NCBI RefSeq assembly: GCF_907165205.1 | Contig: NC_058191.1 | Span: 14,386,501-14,450,500 of the forward strand | Length of the DNA: 64,000 bases | Direction of reading: 5' to 3' | Source of the DNA: Coccinella septempunctata | Lineage: Eukaryota; Arthropoda; Insecta; Coleoptera; Coccinellidae | Shown here: piece after piece, positions 33,901 to 43,769 of the stretch | How the letters are laid out: each line of letters opens with the position of its first letter | Position numbering within the stretch: position 1 is the stretch's first letter | Notes under the pieces: model-generated | The model's input: the letters and a program-made list of their open reading frames with translations, nothing else | The model's database searches: none | What the model was told of the DNA's origin: nothing | Made by a program: the position numbers and the translations under genes

Positions 33901-36900
33901 TTAAATCAGCTGGCCGATGTCTCTGTAGTCTTCATGGTAAGGAGTTTGTCAGTAGTGGTTGTAGTAAGATATTTGGGTGGTTTTCCATTCTTGCGTGGTG
34001 ATTTAGGCTCTTACACTTGATGACTTCTTCAACATATGGGATGTTTAGGTCTTTATGTAATGTCTGGTTGGTCACATACCATGGGGCGTAGGCCATCATT
34101 CGCAGAATTTTTGATTGAGTTCTTTGGAGCTATGCTGGATTTGCTTGCACATCCCCAGATTTCTATCCCGTATGTCCATATTGGGGTAATGATAGTTTTA
34201 TACAGCAATATTTTGTTCTCAAGAGGTAGCTTGGATTTTCTTCCAATTAGCCATTTAATTTCTTTTACTTTTAGATCTATTTGTTTACGTTTTTTGATAA
34301 TATGGTCCCTCCAGGTTAGCCTAGTGTCTAGATGGAAGCCTAGGTATTTTGCTGTTGTAGCTTGTGGAATTATGTTGTTCAGTTTGATTGGAGGACAATG
34401 TTGCTTTCTCAGTGTAAAGTCTACTTGTTTTCATTTGGTTTCATTTATTTTTATTTTCCACTTTTTCATCCAGATTTGCAGCTCGTCTAGGTGTTCTTGG
34501 ACTAGTTTTGTTGCTGTTGCTGGGTCTTCATATGCTGCCATTATTGTTGTGTCATCAGCAAATGTTCCTGTTGTAGTGTGAGCACTTGTTGGTAGATCCG
34601 AGGTATCAAAATTAAACACATTATACGGAATATATCCGTATGTCGTAGATCATTTCTGCTATAAGTCGATCGTGAACCGTAACAAGGAAAATGACATGCT
34701 ACGCTTGCGCGTTAGAATGGTGTCAGCTTCTGAGGTTAGAAACGAAATGAAGCTACGACAAACTTCCATGGAATTTGGAGACTAATTTTATATTGATCCA
34801 TTATTAAAAAAAAAATAGACCATTTTATTTCGAAATTTTGTTTTCAGCTTGTTAAGAAAGGTTCATAGAACACATTCCAACAGAAATAAATCTTAAGAAA
34901 TTCGCTAAAATATCCAGAAACGGGCGAAAAGTACGCGGGATTTTTAGTCCCATAAGAAATGCATTGGGAATTCAGCCAGATCCATGGATGGATCGCGATT
35001 CAAAATTCCCGCCTAACCTTACTAATATGGTCTATTAGAAGGAAGGTTTTCAATCTGTCTGCGGATGTATAGATGGGATACTGATACCACTCTACGCTCC
35101 CACATTGAAGGAAATTATGTTGACTGTCATGGAAATCATTCTCTAAATACCATGATGGTTTCTTTTCATTCCGTGAACGCTAGTTGGCCAGGAAGTGTGC
35201 ATCATTCTTGAGTTCTCAGAAATACATCATTGTACAGGAAATTTGAAGAAGGTTGTCGCCCGTTTCCTGGTGCTGTTATTATGGATGATGGTGCTTATCC
35301 AACTAAAAATTGGCTCATCCCATCTAGACGTAGAGATCCTGATGATATGGTTGAAATGAGATTGAACAACCATCAAAAGCGAACTCGACGACTGATATAG
35401 AACACCTACGGAGTTCAGCCTGAAAAAGCAGCTAAAATCGTTTCATTTTGCTTCATTTTACATAATGTGGCAAGGGTCATCGATAAGGAAGATGTGAATT
35501 TTGTTCCTGATGAAGAAACCGATTATGATGAAGATTTCAGTAAAAACAATGAACACTCCATGAATTATTTTGAGTCTTTAACACAAGGACGTCTCAATGA
35601 AATTTTAAAGTTTTTTCGGTGTAGATTGAAAGTCGAAAATTACAATTCTCCCTTTGTTTCAATACTATTAGTTATGAATTTGTCTTGCGTATAGTAACTT
35701 GCATTTTCTGAAATACTAAAAATAAATCATTCTGATTCTTTATCACTATTTTCTAATAATTTTGTTACCGCTACGCCCCAAGAACTTTTCGTAAAAAAAA
35801 TTTCTGTGAGTTCAGATAGTAATAATCCTAATTCTTTTTCAAGTTTAGCTGCTTTCAAATAGATCATTTCCATGGTTACTGTCACAACTATGAAAATTAT
35901 GAACGCAAAGTGCTAAGTGAAAAATAAAAAAAGCAAAGTGTTAGGAGAAACGCTGTGCGACAGAAATAATTTTCACTTTGCAATTTTGACAAAGTGCAAA
36001 GTGAAAAGTTGCAAAGTATTTTGTTGCAATAGGTCCCGATCATCAAATTTAGGAATGTCTTTGCATAAGCGATTTTCGTATTCAAATAGTTAAGATGTAC
36101 AGGGATCTAATTTTTTAATCCCCAAATGAAGGAACAAAATATCTGCAAGATCTTAGAAATTTATTTGTTTCAATGCATTCAAAGGTTCCACAAAATATAA
36201 CCGAAAACCATCTGAACTTTGATCTGACTACAGAAAGGGGTTTAAAGTTTAATATTTTATCAAGATAGTACGAGACAATTGCGTGTTCATGTTTGCCCAC
36301 TACCTCTAGTGTACTAGCACAGCCCTCTAAACACATAGCCGTGATGAGGGGAAGTTTGGCAACACAGGGAAAGGCCTAGAATTTCTAGTTCTCGTATCGT
36401 GCTTGCCGGCGTCGTGTTGTTTGTAGGTTATGTGTAGTTTTTGGTTTTTTGTTTTTAGTGCTTGAAAGTGCTGTGAATTGTGTGCTGAAGGAGAAAAAAA
36501 GTCTATGAGTGAAGTGAATTGTATGCTGAGGAAAAAATTCTATGAGTGAAGTGAATTGTTTGATAAAAAGATTGAAAAGAAATGAAGTGTACTGTCGTTT
36601 GGTAAAGTACCTAACGTTTTTGAACTCGATTTTGCTTGTAGGATCGATTTCGTATCATACCTAATAAATGTTGTAAATCTAGCAGCAAGGCAATAATAAA
36701 TCTTCAGAAAATGATTATGTTAGTATATTTTCCTTCTCCAAAAATTCCAAAATAAATAAATACATACATACAGTGCATTTTGCGAAATTCATTTTGATAC
36801 TAACGTACTAACGATATTGTGAATTGTGAAATTTTATCAAATTTAATATTATAAGCTGATAGCATTTTGAGACAGTCACCACTGAAACATTTATCTATGC

Positions 36901-38878
36901 CAAAGAAATGAACGAATGTGGAGTTTTTGAAAAAGTCATCAAATGTATCCAAATTTTTCTTGCTACATATCAAAAACAGACTTGGTAGAATTAAAAGTCG
37001 TAGTATTGAATTAGAATTTAATGTTGGTGATTCTTCACGGACTTGCAGTTGTGAAAGTGATTTGAAAAAGTGTTTTGTATCCACTTCGCTCAACTTTTGT
37101 TTACATATTCAATTGAATAATCATGTGAAAAATATAAACTATCAAACCCTTTCCAACTCTCTAGAAAAAAGAAAGCAACAGTTCTCGATCGTGATAATTT
37201 ATTGACATTACCTAAAAAATAGAGAATTGGATAAAATGGGAATACGATAGTTCTTCAAGATTCACCTCTGTCGATTGTAATTATTTATGTAGGAATTTGA
37301 ATTTCATATTTATATTTTGAGTTAAATATTGGTATGGGCAATTCTATTTCAGTTTTGTTTTTTTTGTGAGAAAATTTATTCAACGTACAGTTCTTCTCAG
37401 TATTTGCTCAAACCTCCTTAACTGTTAACTCATTTATAATATTTGGACTCATGAGTTCATTTACACAATTTTGTGGGAAGAGATGACACCACACCTTTTT
37501 GTTGGTTCTTGATGAACGATAAATAGGGTTTAAAATATGCAATATTGCCACAATAATTGTATTTATCATTCATTCTTGGTGCTATTATAAAGATCAAATT
37601 ATTTTCATTAACTGGTTCTCGAATCATAATATGATCAGTCAATCCAATTCTTTGACCAAGTATGGCTTAGGATAGTGTCTTATTGATATTTTATTAAATT
37701 TGAGACATCCCATGTCGATTTTTAGAGTACTAATTGAAATGTATTCGAAAATCGCGCTCCTATAGCGAACTGCGGCCTAAAGTCGGCCTTCCGCACCAAG
37801 CTATTTGCGGTGTTGCGACATAGTGTTCATGGCTCTGTGTTTAAGAGGGCTGTGGTACTAGTCGCCATGGCTGACGACTAGACCACCGAGGCAGTCCGTC
37901 TCAAATTTGTTTTACAATAACAACGTTGAAGTATTTTGTCTCGGAAGGTATCGATAAATATGATGCGTTGGCGGTCACCGATTGCATCTAATCACAAAGT
38001 AAAATGCTTTTGCATCTCATATTTTTGATCAAGAGTACTCTATGTATTGGGAGTTTTATAATTACGAATTTAGACCTTCACGTTCGAGTTAGGCGTCATC
38101 CATCTAATCCAATCTAATTGGTCCTTACATCATTCAGATGGCAGACTAATAAAGAGATATTTCTGAAGGAGATTGTCAGTTTATACATATACTACTGCTG
38201 AAGCACGTTGTGCAAAGCGGGCGGGTACAGCTAGTAGAATTATATTTTGGTGATGTTTCAGTGTTAACAAGTTTGTTGGAATTGTCCCTTATTTCCAGGT
38301 ATCCAAGACGGCCAAACTGTAAGAATGTCAGTTGGCCAAAAAGAATTATTCATAACATTTAGAGTGGAAAAATCTAATTATTTCAAAAGGGATGGAGCTG
38401 ATGTTTACACTGAAGCGGAAATATCTGTGGCACAAGCAGTTCTTGGTGGTACAATAAGGATATCAGGAGTCTATGAAGATCATACAATACAGGTAGGAGA
38501 TTTTAAAATTCCCGTTTACTCAAATACTTGATGTGACTCGCTTTCAGGTTATGCCAGGCACATCTTCTCACACGAAAATTAGATTGAGTGGTAAAGGTTT
38601 GAAAAAAGTGAATGGATACGGCACCGGTGATCATTATGTCACTTTTAAGATAAATGTACCGAAGACTTTGAATGAAAAGCAGAGAGCTTTGATGCAGGCT
38701 TACGCTGAGCTGGAAAGTAACACTCCTGGACAAATATTCGGTATGACATCTAAAAAAGACGGTAGGTGCACATATTCCAATGGTTCAATTTTACTACCAA
38801 ATTTTTTTTTCAATATTCTTAGTAGCTCGGTTTGAGGTGGTGTGGTATACAAAAATTTCTTCAAGTCGCAGATCATAA
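30960..38878 (+). CDS. l(2)tid: Mitochondrial DnaJ co-chaperone, Tid1 (DNAJA3/l(2)tid type)
   Basis: Stimulates the ATPase of mitochondrial Hsp70 and hands it unfolded proteins; works in the matrix. Exons 30960-31131, 31278-31486, 31538-31795, 31847-32147, 38299-38492, 38548-38761, 38823-38878; all phases agree and sum to 467 codons plus stop, close to the family length. Residues 1-75: basic, Ser-rich presequence. J domain at about 78-140: DYYKILGV, YHPDVNKDD (HPD motif), EAYEILGDE. Gly/Phe/Ser-rich linker to about 225. Zinc-finger region with four Cys pairs: CPKC, CSYC, CRYC, CIEC, each followed by a Gly-rich turn. C-terminal substrate-binding beta domains follow: IQDGQTVRM, KRDGADVYTEAEISVAQAVLGG, GYGTGDHYV. 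The ATG at 30960 (GAGATGG) is preferred; an in-frame GTG lies 27 bases upstream. Donors include GTAAGT, GTGAGG, GTGAGA, GTTGGT (weak), GTAGGA, GTAGGT. The last 18-residue exon is the least certain part; its acceptor has a strong pyrimidine tract. Confidence 0.9.
32535..33310. repeat. Tandem array, ~142-bp unit, about 5.5 copies
   Basis: The anchor g(c/t)gacggagcac recurs at 32550, 32683, 32825, 32968, 33115 (changed) and 33255: spacings 133, 142, 143, 147, 140. Each unit has 'acggacttcggatgggacggcggggtt' and 'ttcataatttttttc' parts. Short ORFs across it are by-products of the repeat. Confidence 0.85.
33554..35032. mobile_element. Element with ~22-bp inverted ends and TA duplication
   Basis: The left end GACCATATTAGTGAGGTTAG and the right-end complement GACCATATTAGTAAGGTTAG pair with one difference, and both are bordered by TA. 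It carries no transposase; a Jockey fragment sits inside. Interpreted as a Tc1/mariner-type non-autonomous element. Confidence 0.5.
33770..34625 (-). pseudogene. Jockey-type ORF2 C-terminal fragment
   Basis: The minus strand reads from the RT palm (TFADDTTIMAA, motif C with FADD) through a WMKKWKIKINETK block, TAKYLGFHLDTRLTW, KRKQIDLKV, ENKILLYKTIITPIWTYGIE and a final PWYVTN-like block. It is 5'-truncated just before FADD and frameshifted near 34440 and near 34110. Poly(T) at about 33767-33778 marks the 3' tail. It is a different family from the 1.2, 45 and 51-59 kb copies. Confidence 0.75.
35040..35692 (+). pseudogene. HARBI1-type (PIF/Harbinger) transposase relic
   Basis: Plus strand with frame jumps: FQSVCGCIDGTLIPLYAPTL (first catalytic Asp in CIDGT), GNYVDCHGNHSLNTMMVS, NASWPGSVHHS, VLRNTSLYRKFEEG, MDDGAYPTKNWLI (second Asp), NNHQKRTRR, then LHNVARVIDKEDVNF. 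This is the order of the DDE region of Harbinger nucleases. At least two frameshifts and stops, including one before IEHLRS at 35400, leave it dead. The N-terminus is missing at the TA-flanked element. Confidence 0.8.
38150..38236 (+). mobile_element. Helitron-like 3' end
   Basis: The sequence ...GCACGTTGTGCAAAGCGGGCGGGTACAGCTAG|T ends with CTAG before T. A small stem (GCAC/GTGC) lies about 20 bases upstream. That is the usual Helitron terminus layout. The 5' TC end was not located. Confidence 0.45.
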
Positions 38879-38879
38879 C

Positions 38880-39477
38880 TGCTTCCAGTAACTTCTGAAA
38901 AGATTATACAGAATGTGCCAACGGAGTGCCCAATAGCAGTTTAAAGAGAAATGTATATTGGATCTGTTTGAACTTTTTATAAAGACATTAGGTAGATGAA
39001 TATTTTTGAAATAATTGCAAGGATTTTTGATATTTGGTTGAATCATAAATGGATATCAACTTGCTTATTTCAAATAGAACTGTACATGGTGGGCAAAATT
39101 CGTTGTCTACCGAGGGGATCTCGGGCAGCAGCTAGGAGAAAATGGATGGCACATTTCCCTGACTAATACAAATCTGAAAACTATCATTTCCAGATTTTGA
39201 GTTCTCCTATAAATTAAAGAACCTTTTAATGTTGTTATTGCTCCAGTTCTCAGTCGTTTCCGCTCAAAAAACAAGAAGTGACAACAAGAAACACTGTTAA
39301 ATCCACTTACCATGCACAACGACACGACGTACTTCACAAAACACCAAAAATTACGAACTTCCTTAATGAGGGATACCTACAATGTGTTGCAGTAAGTCAG
39401 AATACGTCTAGTCACATTCAGAGAGAAACTCCTTGAACTGTCGGTGCTGAAGAGCAGAACGAGAACAACGCATAAAA
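38880..39477. other. Downstream of Tid1; dispersed repeat
   Basis: 38908-39080 repeats the sequence family seen near 5950-6130 ('gacattaggtagatgaa', 'tcaacttgcttatttc'). No gene otherwise. Confidence 0.5.
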
Positions 39478-39790
39478 CTAATCAATTTTATCTGTAAGCT
39501 GTAGCACAAAGTTTTCCACGAAGGGCTGTTTGCTGATAAGATATAAGACCTTCAAAGTACTTTTGATATCAGTAGCTAAAATTCCAGTTCTTCTTGTATT
39601 ACTTCTGGTCGACAGTAGAATATTTTGAATTGCAGCGACAACATCTTTTTTCTCTTCAAATAAGGCCTGGACCGCTTCCAACATGCATTCTTTCACTATT
39701 TCAGAATCTGAAAATGGTTTCTGGTGCTTTTTAAATCTCCAGCAAACACGTAACGCTGCTTCTGTGGCCTTTTCTTACTCGATCATGCAA
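39478..39790 (-). pseudogene. hAT-superfamily transposase fragment (ZBED/SCAND3-like)
   Basis: Minus-strand frame: TEAALRVCWRFKKHQKPFSD, IVKECMLEAVQALFEEKKDV, then IQNILLSTRSNTRR and ISKQPFVENFVLQLTDKID. This is the N-terminal part of the transposase core in domesticated hAT-like proteins ('A..i...KKPF.d.E..K.C', 'i.LS..Tv.RR'). No BED finger, catalytic residues or dimerisation end remain. Confidence 0.6.
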
Positions 39791-40641
39791 CGATCTAGTA
39801 TGCTCGTGCTCGTGTTTCGTGAGAACAGAATACATTCAGCTATCACCGTACATGATGATATTATGCACACTTGAATTAACAAACTGAATAAACCCCATAA
39901 TGTTGACAGAAAAGAGCTATTGATCAAACTGAAGAAACTATTCATTATCCAATACAACGTAGATATTACCGTCGTATTCTCCGGTAACAGGGTCTACATT
40001 TTTATGTTTGATCTTGAATGCCCTGAGGAGCCATCCCCTACAGAACCAACAAGTAACAATAATAATAGACAAGTTCAGTTCATGTATTAACATCTTATAC
40101 AACAACATAAACAGTTACATGGGAAGAAGGCATATAATATATAATTTCATAGAAACGAATAATAGCCACTGTGCTATGTTTGTTATCTGGGTTACAACGT
40201 TATTGGGAATGTGGGTTACACTGTTATGAATGGCAGTATCGCAATGTGTCATCCAAGACTTGAATGGGGAATTCCAGTCCACCATCTGTAAATGACAGGT
40301 TTAGTGAAGCGCTTCATTTTACAATGGGGAATGCTCACTAATTTTGATCTTTAGATATTCCTATTCTCTATAAAAAATTAAAATATTGTGTGGAAAAATT
40401 ATTTCGATACGTCAATTAATACCCGAGATATTGAATTGTAAACATGAATGCACGGCTCCAGTTTACCACTCCCGCGATCGCTTTGTGTACGTCATATTGC
40501 CACACTAGTGCAGTACGTAGCGACACTTTACGACACGAACCTCCGCAGTCGTAGAAATCGCTGTAAACTCAACCCTAAAAAAACGACAACTTTACCCAAT
40601 CATGATAAAATAATTGGTTTTTTGCTCTTACATATCATGGG
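39791..40641. other. Unassigned DNA
   Basis: At 39880-40092 a 71-codon frame (NKLNKPHNVDRKEL... to QVQFMY) opens directly after a stop without ATG; I do not recognise it. Nothing else is visible. Confidence 0.3.
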
Positions 40642-41146
40642 TAACCTAAACTAGCCTTTTTTTTTTTTCTTTTTGTGCCCTAGAGGTAGGCTTCTCCACA
40701 GCGGGCGGTTCAATGCTGCGGATTGGAGTGGAGCTCTCACCCACCAAAACCCCCTCCTCTACACTAGTGTCGGAATCCCAAGGACGCCGATTCCAACTAA
40801 AGTGCGTGGTCGATTTGGGCACGAACCGGTTCACCAAGGCGATTGGTATTTCACGGTATAGTGCCATTGAAGCCGCTCACTCCTTACCTACTTGGATGTT
40901 GCGGATGTAGGGGGTCTCGCACCTCAATTATCGGTCTCACAGTCGGTCTGCCCGGCATGTGACTGGCTCGACCTCCGTTCCGCGTTTCCCCCTGGCCTTG
41001 ATTACGGAACACCAGCATGTAGGGGTAGATCCTCGGAAGGTCTTGGCTAGGTTCACTTTCGGTGGTCAGCAGAACTCATCCTAGGTGAGCCGTTATAGCC
41101 CTGGTCCCTCGGGAGATTACACAGTGAGGTTGCGGTGTCTGCCAGA

Positions 41147-42574
41147 CATTAACGTTACTCCTTGGGTCTCCTCTGAATCCGGGATTCTTGAGGGCCAAGT
41201 AAGTCATACCCCCGGTTTCATAAAGCTCGATCGGGGAATCAACGCTTGATTGACAGATAAACGTCAATTTGTTTTCAATCAATAATTCAGTCATAAGAAT
41301 TCGGAATTCAATTCTCGAATCAAATTATGATCTATATACATCTATTCAATGATTCTAAATTGCTTCTTGTTCAATATATGTAGGAATGAAAAAGTTTTAG
41401 TCATTTCGTTTTTGAAATCCAGTGACTGTCAAATCGTTGATCGGGCAGTAAGAGTTTTATGAAACCCGCTGTTAGTCTCTCTGACGTAACTACAATCTGT
41501 GCCCCTTGGATCTGTGCCAAGCCCATGGTTCCGAGGGGGGAAAGTGAGGCGTACACCTTGCGTCCGCGCTCGGATTCCCGGTGGGGGGTAGGCAACTCGT
41601 AGTTACTCGTGGTCGAAGCCCCAACGTTACTCCCTGGGTCAGCACCGGGTCTTTGGACTCGAGGGGCCAGTTAAGTCATGGTTGCTTCTTGCAGGTGGTA
41701 CTAACATTACTCCTTGGGTCTACCCCTTGTCCGCAGACTGGGGGGGCCAAGATAACCATAGTTTACCACGCCACTTGCTCCTGCTAATCTCCCGAAGCCT
41801 TAGCTTGCTAGCTCTGTCTCCGGCGGATTCAACGCCTAGACTTTAGCCCTTGGATTGGAAGGAATGTGGGTTCGGGATATTGTGGTGTGAAGTACTAACG
41901 TTACTCCTCGGGTCTGCCCAGAGTCTGCGGGCAACTCTGGGGGCCAAGTGAGTCATAGTTACTGCTCACCCGACTCGGTCCGAAGTACTAACGTTGCTCT
42001 TTGGGTCTACCCCGAGTCCGTGGATTCGGGGGGCCAATAGAGTCATAGTTACTTCTGTCATGTGGTACTAACGTTACTACTTGGGTCTACCCCTTATCTG
42101 TAGATTAGGGGGGCCAAGGCAGCCATAGTTGACCACGCCGCTTCCTTATGCGAACCGTCCGAAGCCGGAAGGAATTCAGGTTCGGGGTTTGTGGTGTGGA
42201 GCACTAACATTGCTCTTCGGGTCTACCCGGAGTCCGCAGACTTCAGGGGCCAAGTAAACCATAGTTACTCCTCACCCAATTTCGACTTGGTGGGAAGCCC
42301 TAACATTACACTTTGGGTCTACCCCGAATCCATAGATTCGAGGGGCCAGCAGAGTCATAGTTGCTTCCCGTTGGTCATTCCTGTTCTTCTCTCTGGCCTT
42401 AGGTCCTCTACTAAGTTTCCCCTCTGTCGTTTTCGTTGTTTCCTGTAACGTATAAACTTTTATAGTGGGGAACGCATAAGGAAATACAACGGTGAAGTAC
42501 TAACATTACTCTTTGGGTCTGCCCCGAGTCCATGAATTCATGAGCTCTGGGAGCCAAAAAGTCATAGTTACTTC
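41147..42574 (-). repeat. Nine dispersed ~75-nt foldback modules
   Basis: Copies at 41147-41208, 41615-41688, 41695-41769, 41889-41968, 41982-42055, 42062-42136, 42196-42275, 42294-42367 and 42494-42574. On the plus strand each has an outer arm (GAAGTA or GTGGTA), CTAACRTTACTCYTTGGGTCT, an inner hairpin (for example CCCCGAGTCC..GGATTCGGGG), GGCCAAG, a CATAG block and the matching outer arm (TACTTC or TACCAC). Arm changes are often paired between copies. Confidence 0.8.
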
Positions 42575-42585
42575 CTGTTGTTGTT

Positions 42586-42686
42586 GGTCATTCTTGGTTT
42601 TTATTGCTCCCCTCAAAACGAGTCTTGAGATTCCTCGCAACTACTTAAGCCCGTGCACCACGACAAGGTGATGACCATCGCACGGG
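42586..42686 (-). ncRNA. HDV-like self-cleaving ribozyme candidate at the element's 5' end
   Basis: Number the minus strand from 42686 = 1. P1: CCCGTGC (1-7) with GCACGGG (31-37), perfect. P3: ACC (18-20) with GGT (28-30); loop TTGTCGT. P2: GGTCAT (11-16) with ATGACC (96-101). P4: TTGC (47-50) with GCAA (80-83), inner CTCAA (58-62) with TTGAG (71-75). The joining strand before P2' reads CCAAG (90-94), where the family keeps its catalytic C followed by NAAG. The P1 and P3 positions are those of the HDV fold, and position 1 is the first base after the target duplication. Only one P1.1 pair is visible, and the P4-P2 joint is long. Confidence 0.65.
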
Positions 42687-42725
42687 AACCTAAGCTAGCC
42701 TACCTAACCTAAACTAACCTAAAAT

Positions 42726-43031
42726 CATTGAACTCTAAAAGAACTGGAAGGGCCTCTTTGATACCGAAATACGACGAAAAGTGTGTCCAACTGAAACGGA
42801 AGATGTAGAGCAACCCATCTCTTTCTAATGGTTCGGCAACCAATCGAATAACCGCATCAGACGTCAGACGCAGCAGTCGCCTCACTTCAACGCCCCCGGT
42901 TGTTTTTGTTTACATCGTTATAAACCAATTGACAGAGCGCAGAGAGAGATAGATTGCTCTACATATTCCCTTTCAGTATTCCTCAGTTTTCCTGCATCGA
43001 GATGCCATTCCAGTTCTTTTAGAGTTCAATG
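42726..43031. mobile_element. 306-bp MITE with 24-bp inverted ends
   Basis: Ends CATTGAACTCTAAAAGAACTGGAA and its complement. Exact 8-bp duplication cctaaaat (42718-42725, 43032-43039). The CATTGAACT ends are shared with the 2.9-kb P-like element and the palindromes at 23.3 and 28-29 kb. Confidence 0.85.
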
Positions 43032-43159
43032 CCTAAAATAAACAAACAATTATGAGAATGAAGAATTGAATTAAAATGAATAAAAGTATCTCATTTAATT
43101 TCATTTAAATCTTCCGTCGTGTAAATATGACGGTGCCAAAGGAATCTGACGTTAATTTC

Positions 43160-43730
43160 CCTTTTTTTTTTAATGTTTATTGCACAATATGCAACCTACT
43201 CTTATAGGTATTAAGTAATTGTGATAAAAGAGACTACATGAGAGTGAAATGTCCAGTGACATTTCTACTCGTTTTGCACTATTTTTGCGTTGTGGAAGAT
43301 CTTCGGGCCATGTCTTCTTCAATCTTCTGATGTGGGGTCCTTCCATGTAGAGGTTTCGTGTCAGGCCATTGGAGTGACCTTGTAGTCGATCTCGATATCT
43401 GGCTGATGCAGACTCTATAACGTCGTTGATGTAAGGGATCTGTAAGTCTTCATGCAGTCGTTGGTTAGTGACGTACCATGGTGCATCCGCTATTAAGCGG
43501 ACAGTTTTGGACTGGAACCTTTGGATGATTTTTCTTCTAGATGGCTTCGCGCATCCCCACAGTTGTATGCCGTAGAACCAGATTGGTTTGAGAGTCGCCT
43601 TGTACACTGTTAGTTTGTTCTGCATGGTAATCTTCGACTTTCTTTGCAAGAGCCAATACATCTGTCGGAGCTTCATGTCCAGTTGTTTCCTCTTTGCTTG
43701 CACATGTTTCTCCCATATGAGCCGTTGACA
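43160..43730 (-). pseudogene. Jockey-type ORF2 C-terminus, 5'-truncated
   Basis: Minus strand, about 186 open codons: KRKQLDMKLRQMYWLLQRKS, NKLTVYKATLKPIWFYGIQL, IQRFQSKTVRLI, PWYVTNQRLHEDLQIP. This is the post-RT region of true jockey-like elements. It ends with AATAAAC and an A-run (43171-43162). It belongs with the 34-kb fragment's family, not with the copies at 45-59 kb. Confidence 0.8.
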
Positions 43731-43769
43731 TGGGCGCCCGCAGAAATTTTCCACAGGGGGTGCAAAATA

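Larger units (their letters stand above)
32148..38298 (+). other. 6.15-kb intron 4 of the Tid1 gene
   Basis: Starts with GTTGGT (a non-ideal donor) and ends TTATTTCCAG, splitting a glycine codon. 32148-32520 and 35700-38100 contain no gene I can identify; 36340-37230 has AT-rich sequence with ORFs up to 97 codons on both strands that I do not recognise. A purine-rich self-complementary stretch (gcaaagtg repeats) lies at 35905-36020. Confidence 0.85.
40656..42686 (-). mobile_element. 2.03-kb non-coding retroelement with 5' ribozyme-like fold and foldback modules
   Basis: Minus-strand orientation: it ends in an A-run (40669-40656). It is flanked by a 14-bp target duplication with one mismatch: aacctaaactagcc (40642-40655) and aacctaagctagcc (42687-42700). 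No ORF of any retroelement protein is present on either strand, so it must depend on another element's machinery. From 5' to 3' it holds a ribozyme-like fold, nine foldback modules in its 5' two thirds (42574-41147) and an unstructured 3' part ending CTAGGGCAC before the tail. Confidence 0.75.

Noticed and set aside
34036..34581. 181-codon ORF on the plus strand
   Set aside because: It is the complement of a Jockey RT fragment that has recognisable motifs (FADD, YLGFHLD) on the minus strand.
36800..37205. ORFs of 95-97 codons on both strands
   Set aside because: No recognised motif; overlapping on opposite strands in AT-rich intron sequence, so no basis to call a gene.
39897..39940. Possible Tid1 C-terminal exon (text resembling KLKKLF)
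   Set aside because: The exon at 38823-38878 already closes the frame with a strong acceptor, and the resemblance is only six residues.
41076..42448. Several 60-85 codon ORFs in the 2-kb retroelement
   Set aside because: They lie over the repeated foldback modules, occur in different frames and change with each copy; structure rather than coding explains the conservation.
41147..42574. CRISPR-like spaced repeats
   Set aside because: Units are imperfect foldbacks with arm changes inside a retroelement in eukaryotic DNA; spacers are irregular and there are no cas genes.
42701..42725. Telomere repeat tract
   Set aside because: Only about four degenerate CCTAA-like units; too short to call telomeric, and similar ggttag phrases occur elsewhere in the window by composition.
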